From: JALYGY01 sp963800975
GTDB lineage: Bacteria; Actinomycetota; Rubrobacteria; Rubrobacterales; Rubrobacteraceae
Reading direction: 5' to 3'
Assembly: GCA_963800975.1 (NCBI GenBank)
Contig: CAWDDB010000014.1
Coordinates: 186,001 to 250,000 of the forward strand
Length of the DNA stretch: 64,000 nucleotides
Shown piece after piece: positions 8,998 through 19,772 of this stretch (its first letter is position 1; every line of letters starts with the position of its first letter). The position numbers and the translations under genes were made by a program. The notes under the pieces are model-generated. The model did not search any database and was not told the DNA's origin. It worked only from the letters and a program-made list of their open reading frames with translations.

Positions 8998-9909
8998 TTA
9001 CTCGGCGGGAGCTGGCGAGGCGTCCTGGGGTTCCTGCGCGGGTTCCTCGCCCGGCACCGGCTGCTCGGGAGCAGGGGAAGCCGAGCTTGGCGTCTCTGGC
9101 TGCGCCGGCGTTGCGGGCTCGGGTTCGGCGGGACGGGCTGGCTCCACAAGGCCTCCGCGCTGCTGGGTTCCGGAGCCGCCCTGGGCGGGCTGCCTGGAAC
9201 CCGGATCGCCCTGCTGGAAGATCCCGTTCTGGTCTGAACCGTTCTGCTGGTCGGAACCGTTCCGCAACACGCCAGAACCGTCCTGCACCACGCCGTCCCG
9301 GCGCGAAAGGGGAACTTGCGACCCCGGTCCGGCATCGGGCCTGGACCGTCCGAACGTGATGCTGGATCCGGCGCCAGAAGCCCCTCTATCGACGAGGTGT
9401 ACGCCCGGCGTCGCGCCCTGCGGGCAGTTCCCCCAGAAACCGCACGAGAGGCTGTTGTTGATAACCCTCTCGACGCCCCACACGGCCGCCATGCTTATCA
9501 CGAAGGCGACCGCGGCCGCCAGGAGACCTTTGACCAGTATCGACCGTCGCGAGAGCGGCGGCAGGGTCGAGAACCAGTCAAGCGCCGCCCGCAGGCGCCC
9601 CGCGAAGTTGTCGCGCAGATCTGGACGATCCGGCAAGGTCTCCGGCTCTGCGTAGCGGTCCGCTTTGCGGTGCTCCCTGCGCGACCGGATCTTGCTCGGC
9701 ACCTTGCGCACGTGCCCGGAGACGCTCTCGAAGTACGACTTGAGGATCGCCGAGCCGCCGGTGATGATCATGGCCGTGACGGCGGCCCCGAGCAACGTCC
9801 CAGCCACCCCGAAACGGGACGTGACGAACGCGGCGGTCGCCGCGGCGAACCCGGCCGCGACCACCTGGTTCCCGTTGACCGCGGGCGCCTTGTTAGCTGC
9901 TTCGCTCAC
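8998..9909 (-). CDS. Hypothetical protein: two membrane segments and a Pro/Gln/Glu-rich disordered tail
   Basis: I do not recognise a family. The 303-residue protein begins with two short hydrophobic stretches (about 15-52), then a basic linker rich in Arg. A clear transmembrane helix follows around 125-148 (LLAAAVAFVISMAAVWGV). Just outside the membrane is a Cys pair (SCGFWGNC) that could form a disulfide. The last 110 residues are low complexity, with GSDQQNGSDQNG and later PAQPETPSSASPAPEQP, typical of an extracellular or periplasmic disordered tail. The start is a GTG at 9909. It is probably a surface-anchored protein; the function is unknown. Confidence 0.6.
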   Translation of the reverse strand: MSEAANKAPAVNGNQVVAAGFAAATAAFVTSRFGVAGTLLGAAVTAMIITGGSAILKSYFESVSGHVRKVPSKIRSRREHRKADRYAEPETLPDRPDLRDNFAGRLRAALDWFSTLPPLSRRSILVKGLLAAAVAFVISMAAVWGVERVINNSLSCGFWGNCPQGATPGVHLVDRGASGAGSSITFGRSRPDAGPGSQVPLSRRDGVVQDGSGVLRNGSDQQNGSDQNGIFQQGDPGSRQPAQGGSGTQQRGGLVEPARPAEPEPATPAQPETPSSASPAPEQPVPGEEPAQEPQDASPAPAE

Positions 9910-10027
9910 GACCTCTACCCTACCAATCCAACCATCGGCTTTAAAGGGGATCCGACCTGAGAGAGTTACCCGCTTGTGGCCGCTTTCACACCGGCCCGTA
10001 TTGTGGCGGCTAGTGGAGCCACGCCGT

Positions 10028-10033
10028 TAGAAT
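10028..10033 (+). promoter_or_regulatory. -10 box upstream of the gene at 10062
   Basis: TAGAAT lies 28 bases upstream of the ATG at 10062, leaving room for a short leader that carries the GAAGGGCGGGG Shine-Dalgarno. The -35 element is weak (TTGTGG with an over-long spacer), so this is a modest call. Confidence 0.4.
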
Positions 10034-10061
10034 TCTTCGGACAGCGACAGAAGGGCGGGGG

Positions 10062-10501
10062 ATGGCGGAAGCGAGAGAGGGCAAGTTCTCGGAGCTGTTC
10101 GAGGTTATCCGAGATTACGCGAGGCGGGAGTACGACTACCAGGACAAGGCCCTGCAGGTGCTCGCCGGTTCTTACACGTTCATGTTCGAGAGCGAGGACA
10201 TGCCGGACGCGCGGGGCGTCATTGACGACATCCTGAGTCAGTACGATTACGTCTTCACAACCCTGGAGCGCGGAAACCTGGACCCCTTGAGCGTGGACGC
10301 GGTCGTCAAGGTCTCCCTGTACAAGGAAGAGTACATGGAGTGGGGCCTTAACCGACTGGCGAGGATCCTCGAGGGCCTGTACCGCCGCTCGCGCACGGAC
10401 GAGACCTACGCGGACTACGTCACGGACGCAAACGTCGTCATCCGCGGCCTGGAGAGGATCGTGGCCGGTTCTGTCCTGGAGGAGTTCGTGGAGGGCGGCG
10501 G

Positions 10502-10505
<4 letters not shown>
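10062..10505 (+). CDS. Conserved-looking hypothetical protein, acidic and helical
   Basis: I do not recognise this 147-residue protein. It has no signal peptide or membrane segment and is acidic and probably all-helical, for example FSELFEVIRDYARREYDYQ near the N-terminus and LNRLARILEGLYRRSRTDE later on. The Shine-Dalgarno GGGCGGGG directly precedes the ATG, and codon third positions are GC-rich like its neighbours, so it is likely real. It converges on uvrA. The two stop codons overlap within one palindromic CTAG, so the genes end on top of each other. Confidence 0.7.
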
Positions 10506-13348
<2,843 letters not shown>

Positions 13349-13381
13349 CTTCGATCTCCCCTTCGCGCTCGCGTCTGGGCA

Positions 13382-13410
13382 AGTATACGGCCCCCGGTGA
13401 GAGGGCCAAA
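13382..13410 (-). promoter_or_regulatory. Housekeeping-type promoter of uvrA
   Basis: On the minus strand TTTGGC (13410-13405) and TATACT (13387-13382) are separated by 17 bases. Transcription would start near 13375, about 27 bases before the proposed ATA start and just upstream of the AAGGGGAG Shine-Dalgarno at 13363-13356. I see no obvious SOS-box palindrome. Confidence 0.6.
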
Positions 13411-13462
13411 CGGTCTAATCGGGCGTTGAGTAATTTTACCATTCGAAGGAAGCCGTTTCCTT

Positions 13463-13490
13463 TTGTTCTGGTGGTACCCTCGTATATATT
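13463..13490 (+). promoter_or_regulatory. Promoter of the PucR-family gene with overlapping inverted repeat
   Basis: TTGTTC (13463-13468) and TATATT (13485-13490) are 16 bases apart. An inverted repeat, AAGGAA-gccgt-TTCCTT, lies immediately upstream and touches the -35 box (about 13446-13462). It could be an operator, possibly for autoregulation. The region is divergent with uvrA. Confidence 0.5.
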
Positions 13491-13539
13491 CTAGGGCGCA
13501 ACCGAAAGCAGACGGCGCCGCGGCGCGAGAGAAAAGGAC

Positions 13540-15234
13540 ATGATCCTAAGGGAGTTCGCCAGAATAATCGTGGACGAGACCGGCGCGCGTTCCCTGGCGC
13601 CCGGCGACCCTTCCAGACCAACCCGCGGCCTGGCCGTAGAGGAGCCACTGCACGGCTGGATCTCTTCGGGCGAGGTTGCCGTTACCGCCCGCGGGGCTCT
13701 GGACGAGGGGTTTCTTAGATCGGTCAAGGAGAGCGGTTCCCCGGCCATCTTGTGGCGCAGCAACGACGAGCCGCCTCAGGAGACCGTGGCGCGGGCCGCG
13801 GACCTGGGTCTGGGTCTCTTCGTTGTCCCATCCGAGGTGCCCTTGCGACGACTGTACTCGGCATTCACGGGCGGAGACGGGCTACTGCTGCTCTCCCACG
13901 GTGCGGGCCGGACACTGCTCGAGCGCGTTGGCGCGGAGGCCTCGCTCGAGGACCTCACCGCCAAGATCTCCGAGCTGCTCGGCCGACCCGTCGTCGTCGA
14001 GGACCCGGTGGGACGCCTGATCTCGAGCCACCCCGACGGGGAGAACGACTCCAATGCCCTGCGCGAGTTACTGGAACTGCACAACATGCGGGCTTCGAAG
14101 GGAACGGGGGTCGAGGAGACGCGCCGCGAGCGCAGGGACCGTTACGCCCGCCTCCCGGACGGATACCTTTCCGTTCCCGTCGAGCGCTGGCGCGTGGACG
14201 ACGAGGAGCTGCACTGGACCCCGGTCGGGACAGGCGTGCCGGCGGGCTACCTGTGGATGGACCTGACCGCGAAGCCTCTGGGGCCCGAGGATGTCGTCCA
14301 CCTTTACTGGGCGCGGCGGGTGCTCGAGACCGAGCTCGGCAAAGAACGCATCCGCCTCGAAACCGAGCTCGGCGTGCGGGGCGACTTCGTCGACGGACTG
14401 ATCACCGGCCATTTCGGCTCCGTTGAGCTACTCCTGCAACGCGCCGGATACCTCGACGCGGACCTCTCCGAGGGCGCCCTCGTCGTCGTCGTCGACATCG
14501 ACGACTTCGCCCGCTACCTGGAGCGCCGCAAGCCGAAGGAGCCGGCCATCCAGGAGCTGAAGCGACGCCTCGCCGACGCCGTTCGCCTGCAGGCCCGCCA
14601 GCACTTCTCCAACTTCCTGCTCGGTCCGCGCTCGGACAACGTTATCCTGTTCCTGGGGCCGTCCGAGACCGAGACGCCGGAGGGACTACCCGAGCTGGCC
14701 CAGCGGCTGGCGCGGGAGGTCCAACGCTACGCGAAGGGCCTGCTGCCAGACCTTACGGTCTCGGTCGGGATCGGGCGCTACAAGAAAGACCCCGCGCTTC
14801 TTCCCGACGCCTATCACGAGGCCGAAGTTGCTCTGGAGATCGGGCACCGCATCCACGGCCCCTCCTCGGTCTCGAGCTTCGAGGGCACCGGCACCTACAA
14901 GCTCCTGTTCCGGGTCCTGCAGGAGAACCCGGAGGAGCTCGAGACCTTCTACGGCGAGACGCTCGAGCCGGTCGTCCGCTACGACTCGCGCTACGGTACG
15001 GAGCTCGTCCATACCCTCACCACCTACCTGGACAACGACGCCTCGACCGTCAAGACCGCCACGGGCCTCTTCGCCCACCGCCACACCATCCGCTACCGCC
15101 TCGACCGCGTCGGAGAGCTGACGGGCCTCGACGTGGACAAGAGCGAGGACCGCGAGCAACTCACCCTCGGCATAAAGGCCATGCAACTGCTCGGCCGCGT
15201 ACCAGAACAACCCTCCAGCTTCTCGGACAGGTAG
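13540..15234 (+). CDS. PucR/CdaR-type transcriptional regulator
   Basis: This 564-residue regulator has the domain order of PucR-family proteins that control purine, sugar-acid or nitrogen catabolism. An N-terminal sensory region covers roughly residues 1-280, with LTAKISELLGRPVVVEDPVGRLI resembling a PucR/GAF-like input domain. A GGDEF-like domain lies around 300-420 (ALVVVVDIDDFARYLE). The C-terminal helix-turn-helix reads STVKTATGLFAHRHTIRYRL. The ATG follows GAAAAGGA with a spacing of one to two bases. A perfect 13-bp hairpin begins at its stop codon. The next gene on the same strand is an ammonium transporter, which suggests, but does not prove, a role in nitrogen control. Confidence 0.88.
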   Translation: MILREFARIIVDETGARSLAPGDPSRPTRGLAVEEPLHGWISSGEVAVTARGALDEGFLRSVKESGSPAILWRSNDEPPQETVARAADLGLGLFVVPSEVPLRRLYSAFTGGDGLLLLSHGAGRTLLERVGAEASLEDLTAKISELLGRPVVVEDPVGRLISSHPDGENDSNALRELLELHNMRASKGTGVEETRRERRDRYARLPDGYLSVPVERWRVDDEELHWTPVGTGVPAGYLWMDLTAKPLGPEDVVHLYWARRVLETELGKERIRLETELGVRGDFVDGLITGHFGSVELLLQRAGYLDADLSEGALVVVVDIDDFARYLERRKPKEPAIQELKRRLADAVRLQARQHFSNFLLGPRSDNVILFLGPSETETPEGLPELAQRLAREVQRYAKGLLPDLTVSVGIGRYKKDPALLPDAYHEAEVALEIGHRIHGPSSVSSFEGTGTYKLLFRVLQENPEELETFYGETLEPVVRYDSRYGTELVHTLTTYLDNDASTVKTATGLFAHRHTIRYRLDRVGELTGLDVDKSEDREQLTLGIKAMQLLGRVPEQPSSFSDR

Positions 15235-15263
15235 CGCGAGGAGCCCTCAAGGGCTCCTCGCGC
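15234..15263. terminator. Perfect hairpin after the PucR gene
   Basis: GCGCGAGGAGCCC (15234-15246) pairs perfectly with GGGCTCCTCGCGC (15251-15263) around a TCAA loop. The stem even includes the last base of the stop codon. No U-run follows, so it is a non-classical terminator or the first element of the hairpin array next to it. Confidence 0.6.
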
Positions 15264-15600
15264 AGCACGGCGCCTTGGCAGGCGCCTTGTCAGCACGCTG
15301 CAGCAGACTTCGTCTGCTTCCGCTTGTCAGCACGCATAGGGCCTGCTCCGCAGACCCTCGCTTCTCAGCACGCTTCGGCCAGCTTAGCTGGCCTCGCTTT
15401 CAGCAAAGGGCTCCTGCCTGAGCCAAGAACTGAGCCAAGAAAGCTGACAAGCCGCCCCTCGAGGCGAAGCCGAGGGGCGGCTTGCTGACAAGGCGCGATA
15501 GCGCCGTGCTGACAAGCGGAGGCGTTAGCCGGAGCGTGCTGACAAGCTGCCGAAGGCAGCGTGCGCGCGAAGGCCGCAGGCCTGAGCGCTCTATACATCC
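15264..15600. repeat. Inverted array of a 12-bp motif separated by different small hairpins
   Basis: The stretch holds no gene. CTTGTCAGCACG occurs at 15286-15297 and 15323-15334, with near-copies at 15264-15269 (AGCACG only), 15361-15372 (CTTCTCAGCACG) and about 15397-15404 (shortened). Its exact reverse complement CGTGCTGACAAG occurs at 15505-15516 and 15535-15546, with near-copies at 15443-15451 and 15482-15492. Between copies lie palindromes of unrelated sequence, for example AGCAGA-cttcg-TCTGCT, GGCCAGC-tta-GCTGGCC, CCGCCCCTC paired with GAGGGGCGG, and CTGCC-gaa-GGCAG. The centre carries a tandem 12-bp repeat (CTGAGCCAAGAA, 15418-15441). The array separates the PucR gene from amt and may act as structured RNA or a REP-like element. 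Confidence 0.8.
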
Positions 15601-15721
15601 GCTACAACGGCCGTGCCTGGCCGGGAACCTATCTTTGTACACTCGGCTAAAGACCCCCTGATGGGTGGTGCCTAGACTATGTTCCAAGCGTATATATCCC
15701 GAGCTCGATAGGAGGGCGCTT

Positions 15722-17146
15722 TTGCGAAGGCTTGCGTTATTGACGACGATCGTACTGGTGCTGGTGCTCGCGTTGCCTGGCGTCGTGTTCGCCCAGGATG
15801 GGCCGACTGTCGCGGATCTCTCGCTCGCGATGGACACCATCTGGGTGATCGTCGCGGCCGTTCTGGTGTTGTTCATGCAGGCCGGGTTCGCGATGCTCGA
15901 AGTCGGGTTTTCCCGGATGAAGAACGTCGGGAGCGTGGTCGCCAAGATACTGGTGAACCTCGCGATCGCGGCGCTGTTGTTCTGGGCCGTGGGCTTCGCC
16001 ATCGCCTTCGGCACCGGCAACGCGATCCTGGGTACGCAGGGCTGGTTCCTGGCCGTGCCAGCAAACGCGGTCAACGACGTCTACGCCGGGCTCTCGTGGA
16101 CGCAGGTCCCTCTCTCGGCCAAGTTCATCTTCCAGGTGGCGTTCTGCGCGGTCTCCCTGGCCATCGTCTGGGGCACGATGCTAGAGCGCACCAAGTTCGC
16201 CGTCTACGTCGTCTTCGCGGTGGTCTTCGCCGGCCTCCTGTACCCGCTGGTGGGACACTGGATCTGGGGCGGCGGCTGGCTGACGGAGCTCGGGATGCAG
16301 GACTTCGCGGGGTCGACCGTCGTCCACCTCTCCGGCGCGATGGCGGCCCTGGCAGGGACCCTGCTACTCGGCCCCCGTCTCGGCAAGTACGACGACGAGG
16401 GACGCCCGGTCACCATCCCCGGCCACAACATGCCGCTCGCCGTGCTCGGCGTCCTGATCCTGTGGATCGGCTGGTACGGCTTCAACCCGGGCTCGACGAT
16501 GGCCGCGAGCACCCAGGTCGCCGACATAGCCCTCACCACCACGCTGGCGGCCGCCGCCGGCGTTCTCGGCGCGATGATCATGAGCTACGTCTACCGGCGC
16601 AACGTCGACGTCGGCATGGGCGGCAACGGCGCCATCGCGGCGCTCGTCGCCATCACCGCCCCCTGCGCCTTCGTGGCGCCGTGGGCCTCCATCGTGATCG
16701 GCTTTATCGCGGGCATCGTGATGTACGCGACCCTGGTCTACGTCGACCGCATCGGCGTGGACGACCCGCTGGGGGCGATCGCTGCCCACGGCATGGGCGG
16801 CATCTGGGGCACGCTCTCGTGCGGCATCTTCACGACGCCAGCGCTTGCGGCCGTCGGTCAGCCCGGCCTCCTCTACGGCGGCGGTCTCTACCAGCTCGGC
16901 ATCCAGGCGCTCGGCATCGTCGCCTGCGGCGGCTTCGTCTTCCTCGCCTCCCTGGCGGTCTTCGCCTCGCTCAAGGCCACCATCGGGATCAGGGTCAAGC
17001 CCGACCAGGAGCTCGACGGCCTCGATATCCACGAGCACGGGGTCTACGGATACCCTGACCTCGTCGCTACCGACTACCAGAACGGTGGCAACGGCTCCAG
17101 GATGCCCGAGCAGCAGATGGACAGGACGGCAGAAGGAACGGCCTAG
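15722..17146 (+). CDS. amt: Ammonium transporter
   Basis: This is an Amt/MEP/Rh-family channel-like transporter for ammonium. A signal-like first segment (RRLALLTTIVLVLVLALPG, then FAQ) is followed by about eleven transmembrane helices. The conserved DFAGSTVVHLSG carries the Asp and first pore His, AHGMGGIWGT carries the second pore His, and GWYGFNPGS is also present. The open frame reaches back to a GTG at 15665, but AGGAGGG at 15710-15716 points to the TTG at 15722, which gives a normal N-terminus and 474 residues. No glnK (PII) gene lies beside it, unlike many bacteria. The C-terminal cytosolic tail is somewhat long (to DRTAEGTA). Confidence 0.96.
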   Translation: MRRLALLTTIVLVLVLALPGVVFAQDGPTVADLSLAMDTIWVIVAAVLVLFMQAGFAMLEVGFSRMKNVGSVVAKILVNLAIAALLFWAVGFAIAFGTGNAILGTQGWFLAVPANAVNDVYAGLSWTQVPLSAKFIFQVAFCAVSLAIVWGTMLERTKFAVYVVFAVVFAGLLYPLVGHWIWGGGWLTELGMQDFAGSTVVHLSGAMAALAGTLLLGPRLGKYDDEGRPVTIPGHNMPLAVLGVLILWIGWYGFNPGSTMAASTQVADIALTTTLAAAAGVLGAMIMSYVYRRNVDVGMGGNGAIAALVAITAPCAFVAPWASIVIGFIAGIVMYATLVYVDRIGVDDPLGAIAAHGMGGIWGTLSCGIFTTPALAAVGQPGLLYGGGLYQLGIQALGIVACGGFVFLASLAVFASLKATIGIRVKPDQELDGLDIHEHGVYGYPDLVATDYQNGGNGSRMPEQQMDRTAEGTA

Positions 17147-17163
17147 AAAAAGCTACAATCTAA

Positions 17164-17191
17164 CCGGCCGGGGTCTCAAGGCCCCGGCCGG
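17164..17191. terminator. Hairpin terminator after amt
   Basis: CCGGCCGGGG (17164-17173) pairs with CCCCGGCCGG (17182-17191), just after the amt stop. A second, weaker hairpin (CCCCGA with TCGGGG, about 17207-17229) is followed by TTCTTT and may finish termination. Confidence 0.6.
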
Positions 17192-17282
17192 AGCACATGG
17201 CGGAAGGCCCCGAGGAGGTTGTTTTCGGGGTTCTTTCGCGTCATGGTTGTACCGTTGTAGCGAACGATCGGACGGAGAAAGC

Positions 17283-17564
17283 TTGGAACCACCGATGATC
17301 CAGGCGACGGCGCGAGGCAACAACGTCGTCGTCGTCCACGCCGACAGGGTGGAGCTGCGCAGCGGATGGCAGGGACAGAACGTCGAGTCACTGAGCATCA
17401 GGGACGTCTCGGCGGTCAGGATACGCGGCGTGGTCAACTGCACCCTCTTTATCGAGAACAACGCCGGGCGTGTCTACGAGCTGCAGAGCATGGCCCTCCC
17501 CGACGCCCGACGCGTGAAGTCCGCCATAGAGGGCCAGAAGCAGAAGGCTGGCCTATACGAGTAG
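17283..17564 (+). CDS. Small PH-like (DUF4429/bPH type) protein
   Basis: The protein has about 93 residues and no membrane segment. It consists of alternating beta strands, such as NVVVVHADRVELRS, VRIRGVVNCTLFIEN and GRVYELQSMAL, and ends in a helix (DARRVKSAIEGQKQ). This pattern fits a single bacterial PH-like domain as in DUF4429/SHOCT-associated proteins, which are probable protein or membrane adaptors. The TTG at 17283 has a GGAG Shine-Dalgarno five bases upstream. The ATG at 17295 has none at a good distance, so I prefer the TTG. The function is unknown, and the domain assignment is by fold pattern only. Confidence 0.65.
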   Translation: MEPPMIQATARGNNVVVVHADRVELRSGWQGQNVESLSIRDVSAVRIRGVVNCTLFIENNAGRVYELQSMALPDARRVKSAIEGQKQKAGLYE

Positions 17565-17580
17565 GCCCGCAGCCCGATGC

Positions 17581-18750
17581 CTAGCTTTCCGGCGTCGTCC
17601 AGGAACGGCTTTCGACGCTTCGCTCTACGGCGTCCAGCACGGCCTGGCATCTGTAGCCGTCCTCGAAGGTCGGCGAGGGGCTCTTGCCAGCCGCTATCCC
17701 GTCGAGCAGGTCCTTCATCGTGTGCACGAAGGTGTGCTCGTATCCGATGATGTGACCCGGCGGCCACCACGCCTCCGTGTACGGGTGAACCGGCTCGGTT
17801 ACCGATACCGTGCGGAAGCCCTGCACGTCGGCGGGATCGCCTGTGAAGTACACCTGGAGCTCGTTCATGCGCTCGAGGTCGAAAAAGACGCTGCCCTCTG
17901 AGCCGTTGATCTCGAAGGAGTTGCGGTTCCTGCGCCCGGGCGCGAGGCGCGTGGCTTCGAAGGTCCCCATCGTCCCGTTCTCGAATCGGGCCAGGAACGC
18001 AACCGCGTCGTCGACCGTCACCTCCCCCGTCTCGGCTCCGCCGGTGGCGGAGAGCCCGCCCGAGCTCGCCTCCTCCAGGGGCCGTTCCTTGATAAAGGTC
18101 TGCGCGTTCCCGACGACCTCCGTGACGGGTCCGATCAGGAAGTGCGCCAGATCGATTATGTGGGCGCCGATGTCCCCGAGGGCTCCGGAGCCCGCGACCT
18201 CCCTGTCCAGCCGCCAGATCAGGGGGAACGAGGGGTCGAGGATGAAGTCCTGCAGGTAGATCGCCCGCCAGTGCCTTATCTCGCCCAGGCGCCCGTCCTC
18301 GATAAGCTTCTTCGCGAGCTGGACGGCGGGCGCCCGCCGGTAGTTGAAACAGACCATGTTCGTCGTGCCGGCGTTGCGGGCCGCCTCCAGCATCTCGCGC
18401 GCTTCCTCGAGGCTGTTGGCCAGCGGTTTCTCGCACAGGACGTGCTTGCCGGCCTCGAGCGCCGCTATCGCTATCTCGCGGTGCGTGTTGCCCGGGGTGG
18501 AAACGTCCACCAGGTCTATGTCGTCGCGTTGCAGAAGCGCGTGGTAGTCGGTCTCGTATCCCTCCCAGCCCAGGGACGCGGCGGCCTCGCTTACCGCTGC
18601 TTCGTCGCGCCCGCAGATCGCCCGCATCCTTGGCGGTAGCTCGAGGTCGAAGAAATGGCCGACCTGGCGGTAGGCGTTCGAGTGGGCCTGGCCCATGAAC
18701 TTGTAGCCGACTAGGCCGACCCCGATCTCTCCGCCGTCTACGCCCACCAT
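17581..18750 (-). CDS. Gfo/Idh/MocA-family NAD(P)-dependent oxidoreductase
   Basis: This 389-residue dehydrogenase acts on a sugar, polyol or derivative with NAD(P). It has the N-terminal Rossmann motif GVGLVGYKFMGQAHSNAY, the family signature CEKPLANS, and the C-terminal alpha/beta domain with DIGAHIIDLAHF, where the catalytic His lies. The frame stays open far upstream, but that part is a shadow of the isomerase gene. The ATG at 18750 overlaps the isomerase stop by 13 bases, which indicates translational coupling. It closes the ROK-regulated operon. The substrate is probably an inositol-like or keto-sugar compound, inferred from the two isomerase-type neighbours. Confidence 0.92.
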   Translation of the reverse strand: MVGVDGGEIGVGLVGYKFMGQAHSNAYRQVGHFFDLELPPRMRAICGRDEAAVSEAAASLGWEGYETDYHALLQRDDIDLVDVSTPGNTHREIAIAALEAGKHVLCEKPLANSLEEAREMLEAARNAGTTNMVCFNYRRAPAVQLAKKLIEDGRLGEIRHWRAIYLQDFILDPSFPLIWRLDREVAGSGALGDIGAHIIDLAHFLIGPVTEVVGNAQTFIKERPLEEASSGGLSATGGAETGEVTVDDAVAFLARFENGTMGTFEATRLAPGRRNRNSFEINGSEGSVFFDLERMNELQVYFTGDPADVQGFRTVSVTEPVHPYTEAWWPPGHIIGYEHTFVHTMKDLLDGIAAGKSPSPTFEDGYRCQAVLDAVERSVESRSWTTPES

Positions 18751-19700
18751 GCCGCCCCCGGCTGCTCGCTTATGACGGTGTCTTTGAGGAAGCTCACGGC
18801 CTTGGTGAACCCTTCGTCCACGCTCATCAGGGAGTCCTCGTGCTCGATGGAGATGACCCCGTCGTACCCGGCGAGCCTGAGCTCGCTCACCAGGGATCGC
18901 CAGAACACCGGGCCGTGCCCGTAGCCCACGGTGCGGAAGATCCAGGACCGCTTGACCTCGTCCGTGTACTCCGTGGTGTCCAGGACCCCGTTCCTGCGCA
19001 CGTTCTGCATGTCTACCCAGGTGTCCTTGGCGTGGACGTGGAAGATAGCGTCCCCCAGCTCCCTGACGCACACGAGCGGGTCCATCTGCTGCCAGAAGAG
19101 GTGCGAGGGATCGAAGTTCACCCCTATCGTCTCGCCGCCTATCTCCCTGAGTTTCCAGAACGAGTCCGTGTTGTAGGCGACGAAGCCGGGGTGCAGCTCG
19201 ATGGCGACCCTGACGCCGTGCTCGCGGGCGAAGGTGGCCGCTTCCCGCCAGTAAGGCGCGACCCTCTCGTTCCACTGCCACGCGAGAACCTCGAGGAAGT
19301 CCGGCGGCCAGGGACAGGTGACCCAGTTGGGTCGCTGCGAGCCCTCGGAATCGCCGGGGCAGCCTGAGAAGGTAACGACCTGCTCGACCCCCAGCTCGGA
19401 TGCCAGCCTGACCGTGTCCCGGAATTGCTGGTCGTCCCGCTCGGCTTGCTCCCGGTTCGGGTGGAGAGGGTTGCCGTGGCACGAGAGGGCGCTGATCTCC
19501 AGATCCCTCGACTCGACCGCCCGCCGAAACTCGCCCAGCGCTCCGGAATCTGCCAGCAGCTCCCCCGGCTTGAGGTGGGCGTCCCCGGGATATCCCCCGG
19601 TCCCGATCTCGACGGCCTCGCAGCCGACCTCCTTGACGTAGTCGAGCGCCTCCTCGAGCGGTCGATCCGCCAGTAGCACCGTGAAAACCCCAACCTTCAT
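18738..19700 (-). CDS. Sugar phosphate isomerase/epimerase (xylose isomerase-like TIM barrel)
   Basis: The 320-residue TIM-barrel protein belongs to the AP-endonuclease-2/IolE/IolI superfamily of metal-dependent isomerases and epimerases. Typical metal-ligand segments are seen: ALSCHGNPLHP, AIELHPGFVAYN, GVNFDPSHLFWQ, IFHVHAKDT and ISIEHEDSLMS. The ATG at 19700 starts with the first beta strand, KVGVFTVLL. It lies between a second TIM-barrel isomerase and the dehydrogenase in the same operon, so the three probably act in sequence on one imported compound. The precise reaction is not evident. Confidence 0.9.
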   Translation of the reverse strand: MKVGVFTVLLADRPLEEALDYVKEVGCEAVEIGTGGYPGDAHLKPGELLADSGALGEFRRAVESRDLEISALSCHGNPLHPNREQAERDDQQFRDTVRLASELGVEQVVTFSGCPGDSEGSQRPNWVTCPWPPDFLEVLAWQWNERVAPYWREAATFAREHGVRVAIELHPGFVAYNTDSFWKLREIGGETIGVNFDPSHLFWQQMDPLVCVRELGDAIFHVHAKDTWVDMQNVRRNGVLDTTEYTDEVKRSWIFRTVGYGHGPVFWRSLVSELRLAGYDGVISIEHEDSLMSVDEGFTKAVSFLKDTVISEQPGAAWWA

Positions 19701-19772
19701 CGCCCTGATCCCTCCCTCGTCTCGCTCCGCATCGTACCGAACGCGCCGAGCGCCGGCTGCCTATCCGTTCCC

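Noticed and set aside
15264..15600. CRISPR array
   Set aside because: The repeat is only 12 bases, half the copies are inverted, spacers are palindromes of uneven length and no cas gene is in the window.
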